Assembly: GCA_947455205.1 (NCBI GenBank)
Contig: CANGNF010000010.1
Location: 53,423-117,422 of the forward strand
Source: Acetobacteraceae bacterium
GTDB taxonomy: Bacteria; Pseudomonadota; Alphaproteobacteria; Acetobacterales; Acetobacteraceae
DNA: 64,000 nucleotides
Direction of reading: 5' to 3'
The notes below the pieces were generated by a model, which was not told where the DNA came from, made no database searches, and worked only from the letters and a program-made list of their open reading frames with translations. Both the position numbers and the translations under genes were made by a program. Numbering within the stretch: position 1 is the stretch's first letter; the number at the start of each line of letters is the position of its first letter. This document shows positions 40,513-50,565 of the stretch, piece by piece.

Positions 40513-41496
40513 TCAGTCGATGATCTGGTCCGCCATGGCCAGCAGGTGCGGCGGCATGGTGGTGCCGATGCTGCGGGCGGTGCGCTGGTTCAACACGAAC
40601 TCGAACACCGTCGGCCGCTCGATCGGCATGTCGGCCGGCTGGGTGCCACGGATCAGCCGGTCCACGAAATAGGCCAGCCGCCGATAGGACTCGCGCAGCC
40701 GCGGGCCATAGACGCACAGCGCGCCGCTCTCGGCGAAGATCGACCAACCCGCGATCAGCGGCAGCCGATGCTGCACGGCAAAGTCGGCCAGGCGCTGGCG
40801 GTGCTGCAGGGCGAACCCATCGGCCAGGACGCTGATGGCCTGGGGCCGGCTGTCCGGCAGGCGGTGCAGGGCCTGGTCCAGTTCGGCAACCGTGCGGGTG
40901 GTGTGGAAGGCTACCTCCACCCCCAGGCGCCGGCCGGTTTCCATCGCCGCCGCACGCTCCAGCTCCATGCCCGGATGTTCCGGATTCGCCAGGACGGCGA
41001 CGCGGCGCAGCCCCGGCACGATGTCGCGCAGCAGTTCCAGCCGCTTGCCGTTCAGTTCGGCCGACATGAAGGTCAGGCCGGTCATGTTGTGCGCGGGGCG
41101 GGCCAGAGAGGGCGCCAGCCCGGCCAGCACCGGGTCGGCACTCATCACGAAGGCGACCGGGACCTTCAGGCCCAGCTGGGGCACCTGGGCGGCCACCCCC
41201 TGCACCATCAGTACCGAGACCGGCAGGGCCGCGAGTTCCTGCGCCAGGGCCGGCACGCGGGAGATGTCCTCGTCCCCGTGCCGGTATTCAATGATGAGGT
41301 TGCGGCCCTCGACATGGCCGAGTTCAGCCATTGCCTCGCGGAAGGTGGCCAGGTAGGGCGCCAGGCTTGCGGCGCGCTGGCCGGTCAGCCAGCCGATCCG
41401 CACCGGGCGCCCGCGCGCGGGCCCTTGGGCCAGCGCCGGCAGCGCCAACCCGGCCCCCAGGCCCAGCGAGGTCGCCACCACCGTTCGACGCTGCAT
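40513..41496 (-). CDS. ABC transporter substrate-binding protein (PF04392-type)
   Basis: Periplasmic binding protein of 327 residues in the ABC_sub_bind family (TrpX-like). The signal peptide is MQRRTVVATSLGLGAGLALPALAQG. The core shows IGWLTGQRAASLAPYLATF and NPEHPGMELERAA. The ATG at 41496 follows GAGGAGGG and is preferred to an in-frame ATG at 41535. There is no permease or ATPase next to it, so it is an orphan binding protein; family members bind aromatic amino acids or unknown ligands. It is convergent with the chemoreceptor (three bases between stops). Confidence 0.83.
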   Translation of the reverse strand: MQRRTVVATSLGLGAGLALPALAQGPARGRPVRIGWLTGQRAASLAPYLATFREAMAELGHVEGRNLIIEYRHGDEDISRVPALAQELAALPVSVLMVQGVAAQVPQLGLKVPVAFVMSADPVLAGLAPSLARPAHNMTGLTFMSAELNGKRLELLRDIVPGLRRVAVLANPEHPGMELERAAAMETGRRLGVEVAFHTTRTVAELDQALHRLPDSRPQAISVLADGFALQHRQRLADFAVQHRLPLIAGWSIFAESGALCVYGPRLRESYRRLAYFVDRLIRGTQPADMPIERPTVFEFVLNQRTARSIGTTMPPHLLAMADQIID

Positions 41497-41518
41497 GACC
41501 GCCCTCCTCGGCGGCCCT

Positions 41519-41541
41519 GCGGGGGTGGCCTTCACCCCCGC
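41519..41541 (-). other. Hairpin in the leader of the orphan binding-protein gene
   Basis: GCGGGGGT-GGCCTTC-ACCCCCGC, a perfect eight-base-pair stem with seven-base loop, 23 bases before the binding-protein start, with no U-run. It may be the end signal of the upstream dehydrogenase gene or a leader structure. Confidence 0.35.
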
Positions 41542-41645
41542 GGCGTGGACCGCCTGCCCAACCGAAGGCCGAGGCTATCATGCCGGCGGCCCGGGCTTCC
41601 AGGCGGGTTGTTACCGCCCCGATTGCAACCGTGGGGCGTGTCGCC

Positions 41646-42431
41646 TCACACCACCGGGCTGCGGCCGCCATCCACGTTGATGGCGGTGCCGGTGACGTAG
41701 CCGCCCTGCTCGCTGCACAGGAACAGCGCGGTGGCGGCGAACTCCTCGGCCTTGCCGAGGCGCCCCATCGGCACCGGCTTGCCCATCTCGGCCTTCCACT
41801 CTTCCCAGGTGATGTTGCGCTGCTCGGTGGCGTGGCGGCGCACCCACTGGTCGCTCTCGATGATGCCGACCATCAGCGCGTTGACCAGGATGTTGTGCTT
41901 GGCCACCTCGTTGGCGATCACCTTGGTCAGCGCCATGCCGGCGGCGCGGGAGACGGCGGTCGGCGCGCCCTCGGCCGGCGGGGCCTTGGCGCCGATGTTC
42001 AGCACGTTGATGATCCGGCCCCACTTGCGCTCGGTCATGCCGGGAATCGCCAGGCGGGCCAGGCGGACGGCGGCGAACAGCTTCAGGTCCAGGTCGTTCT
42101 GCCACAGCTCGTCGGTGACGTTGAGGAAGGCGCCGCGCTGGCTGGTGCCGGCGTTGTTGATCAGGATATCCACCTTGCCCATGTGGGCGGCGGCAGCCTG
42201 GAAAGCCTGGTTGCAGCCGGCGGCGGTGCTGATGTCGGCGGAGATGCCGATGACCTTCATGCCCGGCGCCGCGGCCTTCACCTCGGCTTCAGCCTTGGCC
42301 AGCGATTCGGCGCCGCGTGCCACCATGGCGACATCACCGCCCGCCTGGGCGAAGGCCTTGGCCATGGCAAGGCCCAGGCCCTTGGAGCCGCCGGTGATCA
42401 GCGCGCCACGGCCGGCTACGGATAACTGCAT
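41646..42431 (-). CDS. Short-chain dehydrogenase family protein lacking the usual catalytic residues
   Basis: SDR-fold protein of 261 residues with an intact nucleotide-binding TGGSKGLG (13-20) and NNAG (92-95). The usual Ser is replaced in INVLNIGAKAP (no serine at the catalytic place), and the YxxxK pair is replaced by Thr158 and Arg162 in PTAVSRAAG. Classical oxidoreductase activity is therefore doubtful; it could be an atypical reductase or a binding protein. GGAGGG lies upstream of the ATG at 42431; the ORF could be read from 42461 but without signal. Upstream lies tRNA-His on the same strand, with no clear link in function. Confidence 0.8.
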   Translation of the reverse strand: MQLSVAGRGALITGGSKGLGLAMAKAFAQAGGDVAMVARGAESLAKAEAEVKAAAPGMKVIGISADISTAAGCNQAFQAAAAHMGKVDILINNAGTSQRGAFLNVTDELWQNDLDLKLFAAVRLARLAIPGMTERKWGRIINVLNIGAKAPPAEGAPTAVSRAAGMALTKVIANEVAKHNILVNALMVGIIESDQWVRRHATEQRNITWEEWKAEMGKPVPMGRLGKAEEFAATALFLCSEQGGYVTGTAINVDGGRSPVV

Positions 42432-42512
42432 GTTGGAAACCCTCCCTTGGATGCGGCGCATCCTGCCGCCCGCAGGCAGCGAAGGGGAGAGGAAATCGGG
42501 GAAGGAAAAGTC

Positions 42513-42589
42513 TGGGGCGACCTACGGGGCTCGAACCCGTGACATTCGGCACCACAAGCCGACGCTCTGCCAGCTGAGCTAAGGCCGCC
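42513..42589 (-). tRNA. tRNA-His (anticodon GTG)
   Basis: A complete cloverleaf on the minus strand. The acceptor stem GCGGCCT pairs with AGGTCGC, position 73 is C, and an extra G at -1 (42589) is present as expected for histidine tRNA. The D-arm is GCTCAGCTGGCAGAGC, the anticodon stem TCGGC/GCCGA holds loop TTGTGGT with anticodon GTG (42553-42555), and the T-arm is ACGGG-TTCGAGC-CCCGT. The CCA end is encoded (42513-42515). It lies 16 bases downstream of the aminotransferase stop on the same strand. Confidence 0.95.
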
Positions 42590-42605
42590 ACACAGACGCC
42601 GGGTG

Positions 42606-43802
42606 TTACCCTCTGCCGACGGCAGCCGTCAACTGGCCACGTGCTTCCAACCACACACGCATGCGCTCCAGCGCCTCATCCAGCAGATGGTCGGCCTTGC
42701 AGAAGGCGAAGCGGGCGTAATGGCTGGGCGCATCGGCGCCTTCGTAGAAGGCGGTCACGGGAATCGCCGTCACCTTCGCTTCCGTCGTCAGGGTGCGGCA
42801 GAACGCCACGTCATCCCCGTTGAAGCCCAGCGGCCGGAAATCCGTGGTGATGAAGTAGCTGCCCTTGCTGTCCAGCACGCCGAAGCCGAGCTTCTTCAGC
42901 CCCGCGCCCAGGCGGTCCCGCTTGGCCTGCAGGCTGGTGGACAGGCCGTGGAAGTAGCTGTCGTCCTTCATCAGCCCCACCGCCACGCCGCGCTGCAGGT
43001 TGGGCGCGGTGGTGAAGGTGAGGTTCTGGTGCGCCTTGGCCACGTTGGGCGCCAGGCTGCGGTCGCAGGTGATGTAGCCCACCTTCCAGCCGGTCAGGCT
43101 GAAGGTCTTGCCGGCGCTGCCGATCCGCATGCAGCGCTCGCGCATGCCTGGCAGCGTCATCAGCGGGATATGCGGCATGCCGTCGAACACCAGGTGCTCG
43201 TAGACCTCGTCGCAGATGGCGTAGCAGTCGTGCCTGGCCACCAGCCCGGCGATGAACTCCAGTTCGTCCCGGGTGAACACCTTGCCGCACGGGTTCATCG
43301 GTGTGTTGAACAGGATCGCCTTGGTCTTGGGGCCAAAGGCGGCGGCCAGCTCGGCGCGGGGCAGCGCCCAGTCCGGCGGGTTCAGCCGCACCAGCCTGGG
43401 GATCGCGCCGAGCAGCTTCACCACCGGCAGGTAGGTGTCGTACAGCGGCTCGATCAGCACGCATTCATCGCCGGGGTTCAGCACCGCCATCAGGCAGGCG
43501 GTAATGGCTTCCGTGGCGCCGGAGGTGACGATGACCTCGCCATTCGGGTCGGCCTCGATGCCGTAGAACCGCTTGTTGTGGCTGGCCACCGCGGCGCGCA
43601 GCTCCGGCAGGCCGGTCATCGGCGGGTACTGGTTGCGGCCGTCCAGCAGGGCGTCGGCGGCGGCCTTCACCACGTCCGGCGGGCCGTCATAGTCGGGGAA
43701 GCCCTGGCCCAGGTTGATCGCGCCATGCTCCGTGGCCAGCGCGCTCATCACGGTGAAGATGGTGGTGCCAATGGCCGAAAGCAGGTGGTTCTGCGGCTGC
43801 AT
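42606..43802 (-). CDS. Class I/II pyridoxal-phosphate aminotransferase
   Basis: Fold-type I aminotransferase, 398 residues. The PLP lysine is Lys232 in GSAGKTFSLTGWKVGY; FNTPMNPCGKVF and CDEVYEHLVF supply the Asn and Asp/Tyr that contact the cofactor. It resembles methionine/kynurenine aminotransferases (YbdL-like), which transfer amino groups between methionine or aromatic amino acids and 2-oxoacids; specificity cannot be decided. The start at 43802 opens with MQPQNHLLSAIGTTIFTVMS, standard for the group. tRNA-His lies immediately downstream, possibly on the same transcript. Confidence 0.88.
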   Translation of the reverse strand: MQPQNHLLSAIGTTIFTVMSALATEHGAINLGQGFPDYDGPPDVVKAAADALLDGRNQYPPMTGLPELRAAVASHNKRFYGIEADPNGEVIVTSGATEAITACLMAVLNPGDECVLIEPLYDTYLPVVKLLGAIPRLVRLNPPDWALPRAELAAAFGPKTKAILFNTPMNPCGKVFTRDELEFIAGLVARHDCYAICDEVYEHLVFDGMPHIPLMTLPGMRERCMRIGSAGKTFSLTGWKVGYITCDRSLAPNVAKAHQNLTFTTAPNLQRGVAVGLMKDDSYFHGLSTSLQAKRDRLGAGLKKLGFGVLDSKGSYFITTDFRPLGFNGDDVAFCRTLTTEAKVTAIPVTAFYEGADAPSHYARFAFCKADHLLDEALERMRVWLEARGQLTAAVGRG

Positions 43803-43910
43803 CTGTAGAAACGGTCCTCGAAAGCACCGGCACTATGCGGAGGGGGGGCGGTTGCCGCAAGCGGGCGGGGTCATTACGCTTGGCGGAGAAATCCGTCGGG
43901 AGTGCCCCCA

Positions 43911-44483
43911 GTGCGCCTTGCCATGTTGTTGCCTGCCCTGCTGCTGCTGGGCGCCTGCATCCCGCGGACCAACGTGGACTTCGCCTATCGCCCCGGCGTC
44001 AGCCTGAACGCCCTGGCCGGCGCGCCGCTGCGGGTGGAGGTGCTGGATGAGCGCCGCCGCCCGGCCGACAGCGCCGGCGAGGTGCGCGGCCTGATGGGCA
44101 GCACCGCCGGCCGCGCCGTCACCAGCCGCCCGGTGGCGGAGCTGGTGCGCGCGGGCTTCGAGGCTGGGCTGGTCGCGCGCGGCCTGGCGCTGGCCACGCC
44201 GGGCCAGGCCGGCCCCGTCCTCTCGGTGGCGCTGCGGCAGTTCGAGGCGGTTCAGGTGGTGCAGCGCGGCGCCACCGCGCGGTTCACCGTCCGCCTGCTC
44301 GACTCCGCGGGGCGCGAGCTGTGGCGGCACGAGGAACAGCAGCGCGAAATCGACCGGACCTTGGGCGGCGGCGCCGGCACCGCGCCGGTTTCGGCGCTGT
44401 CACCCATTCTGGCGCGGCTGTTGCGGAACTCGGTGGACAAGGTGCTGGATGACCCGGGTTTCCGCGCGGCCTTGGCTCGCTGA
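43911..44483 (+). CDS. Small lipoprotein, YajG-like
   Basis: Predicted lipoprotein of 190 residues: MRLAMLLPALLLLGAC, with the lipobox cysteine near residue 16. The mature part (VDFAYRPGVSLNALAG, then beta-strand-rich segments such as ARFTVRLLDSAGRELWRHEE) resembles the YajG lipoprotein family, whose function is unknown to me. The start is uncertain: GTG at 43911 has GGGAG eight bases before it; GTG at 43902 would add three residues. It is upstream of glnB, but 220 bases with a sigma-54 promoter separate them, so it is not part of the glnBA operon. Confidence 0.6.
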   Translation: MRLAMLLPALLLLGACIPRTNVDFAYRPGVSLNALAGAPLRVEVLDERRRPADSAGEVRGLMGSTAGRAVTSRPVAELVRAGFEAGLVARGLALATPGQAGPVLSVALRQFEAVQVVQRGATARFTVRLLDSAGRELWRHEEQQREIDRTLGGGAGTAPVSALSPILARLLRNSVDKVLDDPGFRAALAR

Positions 44484-45044
<561 letters not shown>

Positions 45045-45055
45045 AAACCGGCGGT

Positions 45056-45142
45056 GCCGGGGCCTCGGCCCCGGGCGCTCGCCAGATCAACGGGCCGCGC
45101 ATGCGCGGCACGGACGCCTCGGAGGCCGGGCCCCGGCCCTCC
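45056..45142 (+). other. Three GC-rich hairpins between glnB and glnA
   Basis: Hairpin one is CCGGGGCC/GGCCCCGG at 45057-45074; two is GCCGCGCATGCGCGGC, a perfect palindrome at 45094-45109; three is GGAGGCCGGG paired with CCCGGCCCTCC at 45121-45142, with one bulge. None has a T-run. They could set different glnB and glnA transcript levels by processing or stabilisation. Confidence 0.5.
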
Positions 45143-45217
45143 GCCAGGTCAACAACGGGGCATTGTAGCCGGACCCTCCCCAAGGGTTCGGCGGGACATC
45201 AGGGGAACAGGATCAGC

Positions 45218-46636
<1,419 letters not shown>

Positions 46637-46690
46637 CGCTGGCTGGGTTTCCTGCCGTCCCCTCGGGGGCGGTGGGTTGCCGGCATGAAG

Positions 46691-46728
46691 GGGCCGCGAT
46701 GCGCCAACCGGCGGATCGCGGCCTTTTT
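46691..46728 (+). terminator. Rho-independent terminator after glnA
   Basis: GGCCGCGAT (46692-46700) pairs with ATCGCGGCC (46715-46723), extended inward by CGCC/GGCG around an AACC loop after one G-G mismatch, and is followed by TTTTT (46724-46728). It lies about 55 bases after the glnA stop. Confidence 0.88.
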
Positions 46729-46779
46729 CATGCCCGCGCCATGCCGGCGGAAGCGCCACACCGGCTGCCGGCGCGGCGC

Positions 46780-47751
46780 CTATTCCAGGGTAATCCCCGC
46801 CTCGGCGATGATCGGCCGCCACAGCGCCAGTTCCGCCTGCATCCGGCGGGTCACCTCCGCCGGGGCGCCGCCGATCACGCGGGAGCCGGTGGCCGCCAGC
46901 ATCTCCCGCGTCTCCGGCCTGGCCAGGAAGGCGTTGGTCGCCGCGTTCAGCTGCTGCACGATCCCGGCCGGCAACCCTGCGGGACCCAGCAGCGCGGTCC
47001 AGCCGGAAGCCTCGAAGCCCGGCAGCCCCTGGGCCGAGATTGGCTCGGCGCCGGGCACGCCCTCCAGCCGCTCGGCGGCGGCCACGCCCAGCACGCGGAC
47101 GGTGCCGGCGGCGATGTGCGGGCGATAGGCGGGCACCAGGTCCACCGTCATCTCCACCGTGCCGCTGAGCAGCCCGGTCATCGCTGTGGCGCCGCCGCGG
47201 AACGGCACCACGGTGACGCTGATGCCGGCGCGACGTTGCAGCAGCTCCGCCGCCAGATGCGCCAGGGAGCCGGTGGCCGGCACGCCGCAGTTGATCTTGC
47301 CTGGGTTGGCGCGGGCGTAGGCGAACATCTCCGCCAGCGTGCGGAACGGCGCGTCCGGCCGCGCCACCACGATGACCGGCAGGTCGGCCAAGGCCACGAT
47401 CGGCGTCAGTTCCGTCGCGGGAGTGTAGGGCACCCGCTTGAACAGCAGCGTGTTGGTCGAGATCGGACCGTTGGTGGTGACCAGCAGCGTCTGCCCATCC
47501 GGTTCCGCCCGCACCACCGCGTGGGTGCCGACATTGCCGTTGGCGCCGCCGCGGTTGTCCACCACGAAGGGCTGGCCGAAGGCCGCGGCCAGGTGCTGCG
47601 CCAGTGGTCGCCCGACCACATCGGCCGAACCACCGGGCACGAAAGGCACCACCAGCGCGACGGCGCGGCTGGGCCAGGCCTGGGCCCGGGCGCTGGCGGT
47701 GGCCCCCAGCGCGGCGCCGGCCAGCAGGGCCCGGCGGGTTGTCTCAGCCAT
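46780..47751 (-). CDS. Bug/TctC-family periplasmic binding protein
   Basis: Tripartite tricarboxylate-type receptor of 323 residues. Signal peptide MAETTRRALLAGAALGATASARAQ, then the family start WPSRAVALVVPFVPGGSADVVGRP. GGGAGG precedes the ATG at 47751. It lies 14 bases after the amidohydrolase gene, so the two form an operon; it may bind the compound that the amidohydrolase processes. TctA/TctB membrane partners are not nearby, as is common for Bug proteins. Ligand unknown. Confidence 0.9.
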   Translation of the reverse strand: MAETTRRALLAGAALGATASARAQAWPSRAVALVVPFVPGGSADVVGRPLAQHLAAAFGQPFVVDNRGGANGNVGTHAVVRAEPDGQTLLVTTNGPISTNTLLFKRVPYTPATELTPIVALADLPVIVVARPDAPFRTLAEMFAYARANPGKINCGVPATGSLAHLAAELLQRRAGISVTVVPFRGGATAMTGLLSGTVEMTVDLVPAYRPHIAAGTVRVLGVAAAERLEGVPGAEPISAQGLPGFEASGWTALLGPAGLPAGIVQQLNAATNAFLARPETREMLAATGSRVIGGAPAEVTRRMQAELALWRPIIAEAGITLE

Positions 47752-47765
47752 ATGCGCCTCCCCCG

Positions 47766-48587
47766 CTATTCGCCGAAGTAGAGCCGCATCGGCGTCTCGC
47801 CGGTGATCTGCCGGCGCAGCGCCGCATCCGGCACCCAGTCCCGCAGCGCCGCGATGGTATCGGCGTAGCGCACCCTTCCCTCGAAGTTGGCGAAGGGCCA
47901 GTCGCTGCCCCACAGCAGCCGCTCGCCGCCGGCCACGCCGACCAGGGCGCGGGCCTGGGCGCGGGCATCCTCCGGCGAGCGGGTGCGGAAGCCGGCGGAG
48001 AGCTTGACCCAGGTGCGGCCCCGCTCGATGGCGGCCAGCATGGCCTTGAAGCCGGGGTCGTTGGTGCCCAGCGCCGGGTCGGGCTGGCCCATGTGGTCGA
48101 TCACCAGCTTCACCCCGGCCTGCTCGCAGCCGGCGATGATCTCCGGCAGCATGGCGCTGGCGACCAGCGTATGCACGTGCCAGCCCAGGTCGCGCACGCG
48201 GCGCAGCAGCAGCCGGTACTCGGCCGAGCGCAGGTCCGGCGGGTTGGGCACACGGCGGAAGAACAGGCGGATGCCGACGATGCCGTCGGCCTTCATCCGC
48301 TCCATCTCGTACATGGTGATGGAAGGCTGCACGAAGGCGGTGCCGCGCAGCCGCGGGTGCCGGCGGCAACTGCGGATGGTGTAGTCGTTGTAGTCGCCAT
48401 AGAGGCTGGCAGCGGCGACCACGCCGAAGCCGACGCCATGCGCGTCCATCGTGGCGATGAACTGCTCGGCCGTCGCGTCCTCCGGCGGGTGGTGCCAGGC
48501 CCAGTCCGTGATCGGCATGTCCCGGGTGTAGAGGTGGAAATGGGTGTCCACCAACGGGGCGTCCTCGCCCGCGCGCGGCTCGCTCAT
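47766..48587 (-). CDS. Amidohydrolase family 2 protein (metal-dependent hydrolase)
   Basis: TIM-barrel metal hydrolase of 273 residues. The HxH metal motif is DTHFHLY at the N-terminus; IDHMGQPDP and WGSDWPF supply the later histidine and the catalytic aspartate. This is the 2-pyrone-4,6-dicarboxylate lactonase-like or amidohydrolase_2 group, which hydrolyses lactones or decarboxylates aromatic acids. Substrate unknown. Followed directly by the Bug binding protein gene. It is divergent from the ribbon-helix-helix regulator gene. Confidence 0.85.
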   Translation of the reverse strand: MSEPRAGEDAPLVDTHFHLYTRDMPITDWAWHHPPEDATAEQFIATMDAHGVGFGVVAAASLYGDYNDYTIRSCRRHPRLRGTAFVQPSITMYEMERMKADGIVGIRLFFRRVPNPPDLRSAEYRLLLRRVRDLGWHVHTLVASAMLPEIIAGCEQAGVKLVIDHMGQPDPALGTNDPGFKAMLAAIERGRTWVKLSAGFRTRSPEDARAQARALVGVAGGERLLWGSDWPFANFEGRVRYADTIAALRDWVPDAALRRQITGETPMRLYFGE

Positions 48588-48763
48588 GCGCTTCCTCCCG
48601 GCCGCCTTGGCGCGGCCCTTGGGGGCAAGCCTAGGCCCGCCGGCGGCGCGGCCGAAACCCGCTATTCAGTGGCGCCGGCAAAAAAACCGCGGCCGGCCGG
48701 GGTCAGCCGCGAAAGGCCGTGACCAGCGCGGCAATCCGTCGGCGCCCTTGAATTCGCCGATTC

Positions 48764-48791
48764 ACCATCCACTTACCATCCACACGGATGG
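48764..48791 (+). promoter_or_regulatory. Putative operator of the ribbon-helix-helix regulator gene
   Basis: ACCATCCAC occurs at 48764-48772 and again at 48775-48783, an 11-base period, and its inverted half GGATGG follows at 48786-48791, ending 15 bases before the regulator start. Such helical-turn spacing suits a dimeric ribbon-helix-helix repressor binding its own promoter. Confidence 0.45.
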
Positions 48792-48806
48792 CGGAACTAC
48801 AGCAGC

Positions 48807-49229
48807 ATGCCGGCAGGCACACAGGAGGTTCGGCCCCGGTCAGGCCCGGACAGCGAGAAGATCACCATCAACCTGGGCTATGTGGACCTGGGCCATATCG
48901 ACCTGCTGGTGCAGGACGGCTTCTACGCCAACCGCACCGACTTCATCCGCACCGCCATCCGCAACCAGGTGGAACGCCACGCCGAAGCGGCCCGGCAATC
49001 CGTCCAGCGTCGCAGCCTGGACCTGGGGCTGCGCTACTTCAGCCGCGCGGAGTTGGAAGCTCTCCGCCGGGAAGGCCAGCGGTTGGACATCCGCGTCCTC
49101 GGCCTGGTCACCATCGCCGCCGATGTCTCGCCCGAGTTGGCGCAGGCCACCATCGCATCGGTCTCGGTGCTCGGGGCGTTCCAGGCCAGCGCCGCCGTAA
49201 AGGCAGCGCTGGCCGACCGCACCAGCTAG
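48807..49229 (+). CDS. CopG-type ribbon-helix-helix transcriptional regulator
   Basis: DNA-binding protein of 140 residues. After a short polar N-terminus, SEKITINLGYVDLGHIDLLV gives the beta-strand and helix of the ribbon-helix-helix fold, then NRTDFIRTAIRNQVERH. The C-terminal half (about residues 70-140) is an extra domain that may bind a ligand. No NikR-type metal residues are evident. It is likely autoregulatory (repeats at 48764-48791). The downstream PHB-depolymerase-type esterase gene is on the same strand 124 bases on and may be its target. Confidence 0.82.
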   Translation: MPAGTQEVRPRSGPDSEKITINLGYVDLGHIDLLVQDGFYANRTDFIRTAIRNQVERHAEAARQSVQRRSLDLGLRYFSRAELEALRREGQRLDIRVLGLVTIAADVSPELAQATIASVSVLGAFQASAAVKAALADRTS

Positions 49230-49353
49230 CTCCCCCCGCAGCCGCAGCGGTGTCCCGAACCGTGGTGTGACCCTTCAACCGGGCCATGCCGCGACCCCTC
49301 ACGCGCGCCCCCTGCCCCGCAGCGGCCCGCCGCCCCCAAGCAAAGGTACAGTC

Positions 49354-50433
49354 ATGAACGCGATGCTGCCCCCCTACATGACCGAAGCAACCCGGCTGAC
49401 CCGCGAGGGCCGGCTGACCGAAGCCACCACCCTGCTGCGCCAGGGCCTGCTTGGCCCCACCGGTACGCCAGCGCCCACCACGCCCGCGGCGCCCGCCGCG
49501 CCGGGCCGGCAGCCCCGCATCATCGATGTCGAGCCGAGCCCGGATGAAGACCCCACGCCGCGCCCCGCACGCCAGGCGGGCGGCGCCTTCCTGGCCGGGA
49601 CCTTCCAGGGCGAGGCCGGCCGGCGCGACTTCCGGCTCTACGTTCCCGGCACGGCGGGTCAGGGGCCATTGCCGCTGCTGGTCATGCTGCATGGCTGCAC
49701 CCAGTCGCCCGACGACTTCGCCGCCGGCACCCGCATGAACACGCTGGCCGAGGCGCAGGGCTGGCTGGTGGCCTACCCCGGCCAGACCCAGTCCGCCAAC
49801 CCGCAGAAATGCTGGAACTGGTTCAGCCCGGCCGACCAGCAGCGCGACCGCGGCGAGCCCGCGCTGATCGCCGGCATCACCCGCCAGGTCATGCGGGAAC
49901 ACGCCGTCGATGCCAGCCGTGTCTATGTCGCCGGGCTTTCCGCCGGGGGTGCCGCGGCGGCGATCATGGGCATGGCCTACCCGGACCTCTATGCCGCTGT
50001 CGGCGTGCATTCGGGGCTGGCCTGCGGTGCCGCGCGCGACATGCCTTCCGCCTTTACCGCCATGCGCCAGGGGGCGCCGGCCCCGCGCGCCACGGGCGGC
50101 GGCGTCCCTCCCCTGCCGGCCATCGTCTTCCACGGCGACAGCGACCGCACCGTGCACCCCCGCAACGGCGACCAGGTGATCGAGCAGTTCACCCCCGGCG
50201 GCGCGCTGCAACGAGAGGTTCAGGCCGGCCAGGTTCCCGGCGGCCGCCGCTATCAGCGCACCGTCTTCCGCGACGCGACCGGTCTGGCGATGCAGGAGCA
50301 TTGGCTGGTGGCGGGCGGCGGCCACGCCTGGTCCGGTGGCAGCGCGCAGGGTTCCCATACCGATCCGCTGGGCCCCGATGCGTCGCGGGAGATGCTGCGC
50401 TTCTTTGCGGCGCACCGGCTGCACGGTGGCTAG
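49354..50433 (+). CDS. PHB depolymerase family esterase
   Basis: Alpha/beta hydrolase of 359 residues of the extracellular-PHB-depolymerase/LpqC esterase family. A helical N-terminus (EATRLTREGRLTEATTLLRQ) and a Pro/Ala-rich linker (about 36-72) precede the catalytic domain. The oxyanion region is MLHGCTQSPDDF, the nucleophile is Ser196 in VAGLSAGGAA, the acid lies in HGDSDRTVH and the histidine in GGGHAWSGG. No signal peptide is seen, so it may act on intracellular polymer or short esters. The start ATG at 49354 has a weak AAAGG; a longer frame to 49267 has none. Confidence 0.84.
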   Translation: MNAMLPPYMTEATRLTREGRLTEATTLLRQGLLGPTGTPAPTTPAAPAAPGRQPRIIDVEPSPDEDPTPRPARQAGGAFLAGTFQGEAGRRDFRLYVPGTAGQGPLPLLVMLHGCTQSPDDFAAGTRMNTLAEAQGWLVAYPGQTQSANPQKCWNWFSPADQQRDRGEPALIAGITRQVMREHAVDASRVYVAGLSAGGAAAAIMGMAYPDLYAAVGVHSGLACGAARDMPSAFTAMRQGAPAPRATGGGVPPLPAIVFHGDSDRTVHPRNGDQVIEQFTPGGALQREVQAGQVPGGRRYQRTVFRDATGLAMQEHWLVAGGGHAWSGGSAQGSHTDPLGPDASREMLRFFAAHRLHGG

Positions 50434-50565
50434 CGCCCGATCCGCGCCGGCGGCGTGGATCAGCCACCGCCCTTGCCGGCGGCGCACGGGTGGCGCCGCG
50501 CACGGCCGGCTGGACTTCGGCCTCGGCCGAGGCGAAACAGCGGCCGAAACCTCATCCGGTGCATC

